NCBI GenBank assembly: GCA_033762075.1
Contig: JANRLY010000035.1
Location: forward strand, 38,964-102,963
From: VFKI01 sp033762075
GTDB taxonomy: Bacteria > Pseudomonadota > Gammaproteobacteria > DSM-16500
DNA: 64,000 bases
Direction of reading: 5' to 3'
The notes under the pieces are model-generated. The model did no database searches. It saw only the letters and a program-made list of their open reading frames with translations, and had not been told where the DNA came from. This document shows positions 58,236 through 64,000 of the stretch, in pieces. Numbering within the stretch: the stretch's first letter is position 1; every line of letters begins with the position of its first letter. Both the position numbers and the translations under genes were made by a program.

Positions 58236-60434
58236 TTACTTTGACACGTGCGTATACACACCTTCCCAATTGTGGGGAGGTGTTTTCAAATATTCAGCGG
58301 TACGTTTAGCATAAATTTTATATATTTTTTTATCGGGATTTTGATGATGTAATTGGATAAAAACATCATGCGAAGTTTGCCATTGTTGCGAAAAATATAA
58401 ATCAAGTGCAGAGTTGTATTGCGCAAGTTCTTCTTGCTGCAGAGCTGAAAGAGAATTTTTTTTGCCGAGCACTTCATAAATGGAAATACTATTTTTTTTG
58501 CCTTTTACTCTAACGCAATCTAATTTTCGAAAAATAAAATCATTCTCATGATTGTTGCGAGTATTTTCCGTAACTATGAGATTTGCACCATAAAATTTTG
58601 TTAAATTTTCAACGCGAGAAGCTAAATTGACAGCATCACCTAACACAGTGTAACTACGTCTAAAACGCGAGCCCATGTCGCCGACGCGCATAAATCCACT
58701 ATTGAGTCCAATGCCAATATGAATTTCGGGCCACTTTTTTTCAGCAAAAATGGGGTGTAATTCTTTTATTTTCTGTTGCATTTCGATGGCGGCTTCAATG
58801 CCATGTTTTGTGTGTTCTGCATCTGAAAGAGGTGCGCCCCAAAATGCCATAATCATGTCGCCGACGTATTTATCAATCGTGCCATTGTGATGAAAGATAA
58901 TTTCAGTCATGGGTGTAAAGAAGCTATTCAGCATTTCTTTGAGTTCTGTTGCAGAAAGATTTTCTGAAATCGTTGTGAAGTTGCGGATATCAGCGAATAA
59001 AACAGTCATTTCACGATCTTCACCATATAAACTATATCGATTGTTACCTGTTAACATTTCATCGATATGTCTTTCTGGGACATACTGTCCAAACATTTCG
59101 TGTAATTGTTCGCGCTTTCGCGATTCAAAGAAATACCCATAAATCATATTGAGAATTGCGAGAAAAAGGATTAGTACAATTGGCATAAAAACAAAAAGTA
59201 TAAGACCGGCGTATTCCCAAACCCAGCTGTTTGCTAAAATATAAAGAAAGGGGAGAATGATGGCGCACAAAATAAGTGTGCGTGGTCCTAAAAAGGGAAA
59301 AAGGAAAACAAATAAAATTCCTGGAAAAAATGTTAGAAAAATTTCAGCTCCTGTTGCCCATGCAGGGCGTTCTGAAAAATCATCATCTAAAATACCTGCA
59401 GCAATAGTGGCTTGAATTTCAACGCCAGGAAAAATATTTTGAATCGCAGCTGCTTTCAAATCGCCTAGACCGGTAGCTGAAGTGCCAATAAAAATAATTT
59501 TACCTTGTAGTGCGTCAGGCGGAATTTTTTTATGTAAAACATCTGACGCTGAGAAATAGGGAAACGTGTAGCTTAAACCGCGATATGGCACAATCACTTC
59601 TGCTTTGCTATCTGTTGGAATGATATGATTTCCAATGGAGACACTCTCAAGACGCGATTCATTTAAATATTTTGCTGAGTTGAGTGTAATTTGAGTTAGT
59701 AAAAAACGATTTACTGCTTCTAAAGCAAGGGAAGGATAAAGTCCATCTTGATATCGAATGAGTATTGGTACGCGGCGAATAATGCCATCATCATCTGGAA
59801 ATACATTAATGAATCCTGCTGATTTAGCATGCTGTTGGAGCGTGGGAATATTACCGATAAATCCTAACGCTTCAACGAAGCCATTATTTTTTTCTTGATT
59901 TTTAATTGTTAAAAGAGGGGTTGGTAAAATGCCAGAGGTTTCTTTGCGTGGTAAAAAACTAATCCCAAGTATGCTGTCAAGTGTTGTTAAACTTTTTGCA
60001 AATTGTGTATCAAAATCGAAATCTGCTTGAACATTCTGAAGTGTTTTGAGTGTGTCTGGGTTGATGTTTTTTTTCTGTTGTAAAGTATGATGTACAACAG
60101 CTGCAATATTTTCTTCTGGTTCAGGAAAGATAATGTCGAAAGCGACAACAACAGCACCATCAGCGTGTAGCTGATTCACGAGTTGTGCCATGCGACTACG
60201 AGACCAAGGCCAACGACCTTCTTTTGCGATACTTTTGTCGTCGATATCGACAATGGCAACTTGTCCAGTGAGCGGCTTGTGGTGTGTGAATAAGCGAGCA
60301 CGCAATTGCATGTCGTAACCCAGATTTTGCAAGCGTGTAATGAAGTGCACAATCGGCTGGAAGGTGGTAATTTGCAGCCAAACCGCAATACCCAACAAGA
60401 TCAGTCCTAGTAAAATGGGAATGCGTTTGCCCAT
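58236..60434 (-). CDS. CHASE2-domain adenylate/guanylate cyclase
   Basis: A 732-residue membrane sensor. A transmembrane segment (residues 7-23) precedes a periplasmic CHASE2 domain (to about 350: VAIVDIDDKSIAKEGRWPWSR, VVAFDIIFPEPEE, GKIIFIGTSATGLGDLKAAAI, FPGVEIQATIAAGIL). Three helices (~365-440) follow, then a class III cyclase domain with the two metal Asp (VLFADIRNFTTISE, YVGDMIMAFWGAP) and GDAVNLASRVE. It makes cAMP or cGMP in response to an envelope signal. It faces the FecR gene and diverges from the TpsB gene. Confidence 0.93.
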   Translation of the reverse strand: MGKRIPILLGLILLGIAVWLQITTFQPIVHFITRLQNLGYDMQLRARLFTHHKPLTGQVAIVDIDDKSIAKEGRWPWSRSRMAQLVNQLHADGAVVVAFDIIFPEPEENIAAVVHHTLQQKKNINPDTLKTLQNVQADFDFDTQFAKSLTTLDSILGISFLPRKETSGILPTPLLTIKNQEKNNGFVEALGFIGNIPTLQQHAKSAGFINVFPDDDGIIRRVPILIRYQDGLYPSLALEAVNRFLLTQITLNSAKYLNESRLESVSIGNHIIPTDSKAEVIVPYRGLSYTFPYFSASDVLHKKIPPDALQGKIIFIGTSATGLGDLKAAAIQNIFPGVEIQATIAAGILDDDFSERPAWATGAEIFLTFFPGILFVFLFPFLGPRTLILCAIILPFLYILANSWVWEYAGLILFVFMPIVLILFLAILNMIYGYFFESRKREQLHEMFGQYVPERHIDEMLTGNNRYSLYGEDREMTVLFADIRNFTTISENLSATELKEMLNSFFTPMTEIIFHHNGTIDKYVGDMIMAFWGAPLSDAEHTKHGIEAAIEMQQKIKELHPIFAEKKWPEIHIGIGLNSGFMRVGDMGSRFRRSYTVLGDAVNLASRVENLTKFYGANLIVTENTRNNHENDFIFRKLDCVRVKGKKNSISIYEVLGKKNSLSALQQEELAQYNSALDLYFSQQWQTSHDVFIQLHHQNPDKKIYKIYAKRTAEYLKTPPHNWEGVYTHVSK

Positions 60435-60653
60435 GGCTTCTCCTATTTATCTATACACAAGATTATATACACAACTGTGTCATTCTGAGGAGCGTTCTGA
60501 GCTTTTTTCACGAAAGATCGCCTTACTTATACTAGAGGGAAATTCTTCGCACAAAAACGCTCAGGAAGACAAAGTAGGTTTTATGTTTTCTTTTTAGATA
60601 AGTCACCTTATAATAACAAATTGTGTCCAGGAAGAGAGTTTGGCAGGAGCCTC

Positions 60654-62393
60654 ATGAAACGCAAACAAGACTATTTCCACTTTAAAAAAACAGTTTTATG
60701 CCTCACGCTCACCTCGTGTGCCTTTTATGCAGTAGAAGCGATGCCTGCACTGAATCAAAATCAACTGCCAGCTTCGACTATGCCAGGTGTGTTGAATAAA
60801 ATATTAACGCAAAAACCCCCACAATTAATGCGCAAAAGTCCAACGCCAAATGTCCCAGAGCAAGAGAGTTCAACGCTTGGGCCAGAAGCGCAAAAAATAA
60901 AATTTAAACTCACTAAGCTTATCCTTGAAGGTAATACGGCTTATACATCTGCAGAAATTGCTAAGATTTATCAAGATAAGATTGGTAAAGAAATTTCAAT
61001 TGCAGAGTTACAAGATATCATTCAAAACATCACAAATTACTATCGCAACAACGGTTACATTTTGTCACGTGCGATTTTGCCGCCACAAAAAGTCCAAAAT
61101 GGTGTGGTGAAAGTTCAAATCATTGAGGGCTATATCAGCGGTATTAATGTTGTGGGAAATCCGCGTGGTGCGAAAAGAATGTTGGCAGCGTATGGGAAAC
61201 AAGTCACCTATTCACGACCTTTAGATATTAGTGTCCTTGAAAAATATCTTCGTCTTGCCAATGAAGTTCCTGGCGCAGAAGTGAAAGGTGTTTTAGAGCC
61301 CTCTAAAACAAATGTAGGCGCTTCTGATTTAAATATGGTAGATAATCAAAGTTTGATTAATGGTTCGTTGAGTTATAACAATTACGGTACACGCTATATT
61401 GGGCCGCAACAATTAACTGCCAGTATTGCAGCAAACTCTATTTTTCGCTCAGGGGATGTCACCCGCTTATCTTACAGTACGATTCCTGGACGCCCAAAAG
61501 AAATGAAATTCTACGATGTGTCATATGGCACCTATTTAGGGTCGCATGGGCTTAACTGGATACTCGGTAAAAATCTATCAGAAACACTTACCGGATATAC
61601 CTTGCAACCCTTGAAGGTAGTCGGTAATGCTGTAACCTATTACACACGTTTGACTTACCCGCTTATTCGCAAGCGTGACTCAAGCTTAACACTAGATGCA
61701 GGATTTGATTACCTTGATAGCTCAGTCTACTCTTTAGGAAGTTTGCTTTACTTTGATCATATACGTTCATTTTATGCTGGCGGTAATTATAATTTTGCAG
61801 ATCGATATTACGGCTCTAACTCTATCGACATTCAAGCGGAACACGGGATACCTGGGTTAGGTGCAACAACGAATACACACTCTCTTACTACTTCGCGTCT
61901 GGGCGGTACAGCTAATTTCACAAAAGCCACGCTACAGCTTGCAAGATTACAAGCGATTCACGGCCGTTTTTCAGCTTATTTTCAATTTAGTGGACAATAT
62001 TCTTTTAATGCATTATTAGCTTCAGAGCAGTACAGTTATGGTGGCAGTCAATTAGGCCGTGGCTATGATCCTGCTGAAATCATCGGCGATCGGGGAATGG
62101 GTGGCAGTATTGAATTGCGCGCAGATTTTGCTCCGGGCAAATATTTACTGCAAGCTTTTGAGCCTTATGCTTTTTATGATCAAGGTGTCATTTGGAATAT
62201 TCGAAAATATGCATCAGTGATTCGCAAGCAAAGTGCTGCCTCAGCAGGTTTTGGTATTCGCATGACATTTAACAAATATCTGAGTGCTAACCTCTTTATT
62301 GCGCAACCCATTACTAAGCAAGTCGCCGCCTTAGAACTTCTAGGCCGTGGTAGATTACCTAGAGGATTTTTCTCATTGGTATTGTCTGGCTAA
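60654..62393 (+). CDS. two-partner secretion outer-membrane transporter (TpsB/ShlB/FhaC family)
   Basis: A 579-residue outer-membrane beta-barrel. A signal peptide (residues ~12-30, ending YAVEA) is followed by POTRA-type domains (FKLTKLILEGNTAYTSAEI, NITNYYRNNGYILSRAILPPQ, VKVQIIEGYISGINVVGN). The barrel with the family motif around GRGYDPAEIIGDRGMGGSIELR follows, ending in a hydrophobic strand with a penultimate Ser-Gly. aggagcctc precedes the ATG at 60654; the frame opens at 60621. It should export a TpsA adhesin; none is adjacent, and the candidate is at the left end of the window. It overlaps the next gene by 4 bases. Confidence 0.93.
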   Translation: MKRKQDYFHFKKTVLCLTLTSCAFYAVEAMPALNQNQLPASTMPGVLNKILTQKPPQLMRKSPTPNVPEQESSTLGPEAQKIKFKLTKLILEGNTAYTSAEIAKIYQDKIGKEISIAELQDIIQNITNYYRNNGYILSRAILPPQKVQNGVVKVQIIEGYISGINVVGNPRGAKRMLAAYGKQVTYSRPLDISVLEKYLRLANEVPGAEVKGVLEPSKTNVGASDLNMVDNQSLINGSLSYNNYGTRYIGPQQLTASIAANSIFRSGDVTRLSYSTIPGRPKEMKFYDVSYGTYLGSHGLNWILGKNLSETLTGYTLQPLKVVGNAVTYYTRLTYPLIRKRDSSLTLDAGFDYLDSSVYSLGSLLYFDHIRSFYAGGNYNFADRYYGSNSIDIQAEHGIPGLGATTNTHSLTTSRLGGTANFTKATLQLARLQAIHGRFSAYFQFSGQYSFNALLASEQYSYGGSQLGRGYDPAEIIGDRGMGGSIELRADFAPGKYLLQAFEPYAFYDQGVIWNIRKYASVIRKQSAASAGFGIRMTFNKYLSANLFIAQPITKQVAALELLGRGRLPRGFFSLVLSG

Positions 62394-63829
62394 ACTTCAC
62401 TAAGTGCGCGTCGCGTTATTTTTTGCAAAATAAATAACGCTAACGCGGCCGCTACACCAGCAAACATAAACCAACAAAAAGCATAGCGATAATATGGAAG
62501 TTGTAGAGCAACACTCGAAATATTTTCAGGGACGCTTGCTAATTTTGCTAACATTCCTGCAAATTGTCCGCCTAATCCTAGCGCAGCAAACCAAATTCCC
62601 ATCATGAGTCCAGTCAAATGACGTGGTGCTAATTGCGTGACAGCAGATAAACCAATGGGTGAAATAAATAGTTCGCCGATGGTAATAAGCAAATACGATA
62701 AAACAATCCAGGCGGGATTCACTTGACCGCTGTGATTTAAAAATAATGTGCTGAGCGCGAGCACACCAAATCCTAAGCCTGCAAATAACACACCGAGAAT
62801 GGCTTTTGGAATCGGGGATCTTGAAACATTTGTTTGATCTAACGATTGCCATGACCAAGCGAATATTGGGCCCAGTAAAACGACAAAGACACTTTCTAAT
62901 CCGTAAAACCAAGTGGTAGAAATATTGAAGCCTGCAACTTGTTTGTCAACAACGCGATCGATAAATAAGTTGGCAGCAAAAAATAATTGCAAGAAAAGCA
63001 TCCAATACACAATAGCTGCAATAATCATGACATTTAAAACAAGTAAGCGATTGTGTTGCATAATCGTTTCTTGTTTAAATGCTAAAATGAAATTGCCTGC
63101 CAGTAACAATAATCCAACAACAGGTAATAACCATGTGCCGAGCAAATGATTGTTCAAAGCTTTTGAGATAAGAAAAATAACAACAAAACAACTGATCAAT
63201 AAAAATAATTTATTTTGTAAAAAAGCATATCGGATACGTGCAGAAATATCAGATGTTGCATGAAATTGTGTCTTATGTAAGCCAATAAAAAATATTGCGA
63301 GTCCTGTTAACAAGCCCGCACTGGCTAATCCAAATCCTGCTTGCCAACCAAAATGATCCTTGATGGGTCCTGAGCTTAAACTTGCTAACAAAGCGCCTAA
63401 GTTAATGCCAACATAAAAAATGGTAAAACCGGCATCGCGAGAGCCTTCATCTGATGTATATAACTTGCCGAGTAATGTCGAAATATTAGGTTTGAATAAT
63501 CCGTTGCCAACGATGATTGTTGCTAGCGCTGGATAAAAAGTTTGTGGCCAAGGCAGTGCGAGTAAAGCATAGCCAGCACTTAAAAATAATCCGCCCCATG
63601 TGATGGAAGTTTTAAATCCTAACAAACGATCTGCAATCATGCCGCCTAAAATGGGCGAAATATAAGCGAGTGCTGTGAACATACCCGTGACGGTGTAACT
63701 TTCATCGTCCGACAAGCCGCGTGCATGCGTCATGTATAACACTAATAAACCTTGTACGACATAAAAGCCATAACGTTCCCACATTTCAGTGAGAAAAAGA
63801 TACGGTAACGCTGCTGGATGTTTATTCAT
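62390..63829 (-). CDS. POT-family proton-dependent di/tripeptide transporter
   Basis: A 479-residue membrane protein with about 14 helices. The PTR2 signature is present: LFLTEMWERYGFYVVQGLLVLY (ExxERFxYY-type motif), PILGGMIADRLLG, and DAGFTIFYVGINLGALLASL. GELFISPIGLSAVTQLAP is the second family signature. It imports small peptides with protons and fits a nutrition based on amino acids. E. coli paralogues are DtpA-D; the specific orthologue cannot be told. Confidence 0.93.
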   Translation of the reverse strand: MNKHPAALPYLFLTEMWERYGFYVVQGLLVLYMTHARGLSDDESYTVTGMFTALAYISPILGGMIADRLLGFKTSITWGGLFLSAGYALLALPWPQTFYPALATIIVGNGLFKPNISTLLGKLYTSDEGSRDAGFTIFYVGINLGALLASLSSGPIKDHFGWQAGFGLASAGLLTGLAIFFIGLHKTQFHATSDISARIRYAFLQNKLFLLISCFVVIFLISKALNNHLLGTWLLPVVGLLLLAGNFILAFKQETIMQHNRLLVLNVMIIAAIVYWMLFLQLFFAANLFIDRVVDKQVAGFNISTTWFYGLESVFVVLLGPIFAWSWQSLDQTNVSRSPIPKAILGVLFAGLGFGVLALSTLFLNHSGQVNPAWIVLSYLLITIGELFISPIGLSAVTQLAPRHLTGLMMGIWFAALGLGGQFAGMLAKLASVPENISSVALQLPYYRYAFCWFMFAGVAAALALFILQKITRRALSEV

Positions 63830-63887
63830 TTTTTTCCCCTTCGACCGTCATTCCCGCTGAGGCGCACTAGCATCCGGTAAAACGGTT

Positions 63888-63960
63888 TAAATATTGAACG
63901 TCCTTGAGAAAGCGCTAAAATTAGCGCCCTAAACACCACATTTAGGCTCAAGGACGAATA
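63888..63960 (+). promoter_or_regulatory. structured leader before the last gene
   Basis: cgtccttgag and its perfect reverse complement ctcaaggacg enclose gcgctaa-aa-ttagcgc, a perfect 7-bp hairpin. The outer pair ends four bases before the next ATG. It could be an IS terminal repeat with internal structure or an element that limits translation. Confidence 0.55.
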
Positions 63961-64000
63961 TGAAAGATACCGTTTTTCAACAAATTTTAAAACCTTTAAC
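63961..64000 (+). CDS. start of a gene, possibly an IS4-type transposase (3' partial)
   Basis: Only 13 codons are visible: MKDTVFQQILKPL and the start of the next. This wording is reminiscent of the N-terminus of DUF4372-bearing IS4-family transposases, and the inverted-repeat leader fits the end of an insertion element, but the stretch is too short to be sure. Confidence 0.35.

Noticed and set aside
60340..60597. Plus-strand frame between the CHASE2-cyclase and TpsB genes
   Set aside because: It mostly overlaps the cyclase gene and then a repeat-like tcattctgagg stretch; no ribosome binding site or family.

Overview
The window is a chromosomal segment of an AT-rich (judged by eye) gammaproteobacterium. 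The ubiE-ubiJ-ubiB order, the rpmH-rnpA-yidD-yidC-mnmE / mnmG-rsmG-parA core, COQ7-type ubiquinone synthesis, a sole SUF operon with SufU and SufT, and a eukaryote-like OMP decarboxylase next to pyrE fit the Legionellales (Coxiella/Legionella/Berkiella/Aquicella-like). Several genes look like host-directed effectors. The taxon is an inference. I saw no rRNA, tRNA or CRISPR.

Layout. 1-3878: 3' part of a repeat-rich secreted adhesin (TpsA-like). 3859-8752: ubiB, ubiJ, ubiE, an aromatic amino acid permease and parA, all leftward. 8727-16242: rsmG, mnmG, a PEBP protein, mnmE, yidC, yidD, rnpA and rpmH, the gene set that usually borders oriC. 16243-16618 is AT-rich with DnaA-box-like words and transcription diverges from it, but dnaA is not there. 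16619-20145: folate genes folC, folKP fusion, folB. 20333-22133: ABC-2 exporter. 22158-24818: orphan small genes, two related coiled-coil proteins and a HigBA-like toxin-antitoxin pair. 25630-30075: arylsulfatase, AAA/DUF4143 ATPase, coq7. 30100-32614: tgt, rhodanese, MgtC-like protein, grxD. 32778-39011: SUF operon with its Rrf2 regulator. 39137-45881: rdgB, yggT, proC and yggS, interrupted by a 923-residue effector-like gene and a putative glycoside hydrolase. 46028-51128: pckA, SseB-like protein, and a TrpXYZ-like ABC transporter with trpR behind an operator-like palindrome. 51229-55032: small proteins, BON lipoprotein, pyrF, pyrE, and an AsnRS-like catalytic-core protein. 55287-56783: a degenerate Rab-like domain protein with PSAP and PPxY motifs. 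56995-62393: FecR protein, CHASE2-cyclase and a TpsB transporter. 62390-63829: POT peptide transporter. The window ends inside a possible transposase.

Three themes stand out. First, effector candidates: the Rab-like pseudo-GTPase with ESCRT-type late motifs, and the 923-residue protein with a nuclear-localisation-like N-terminus and a calmodulin-type IQ motif. Second, short palindromic repeats are scattered through the window, and several lie in frame inside core proteins (UbiJ, SufD, the MnmG tail, probably MnmE), as Rickettsia palindromic elements do. Third, there is a surface module of TpsA, TpsB, FecR and a CHASE2-cyclase, although TpsA and TpsB are about 57 kb apart.
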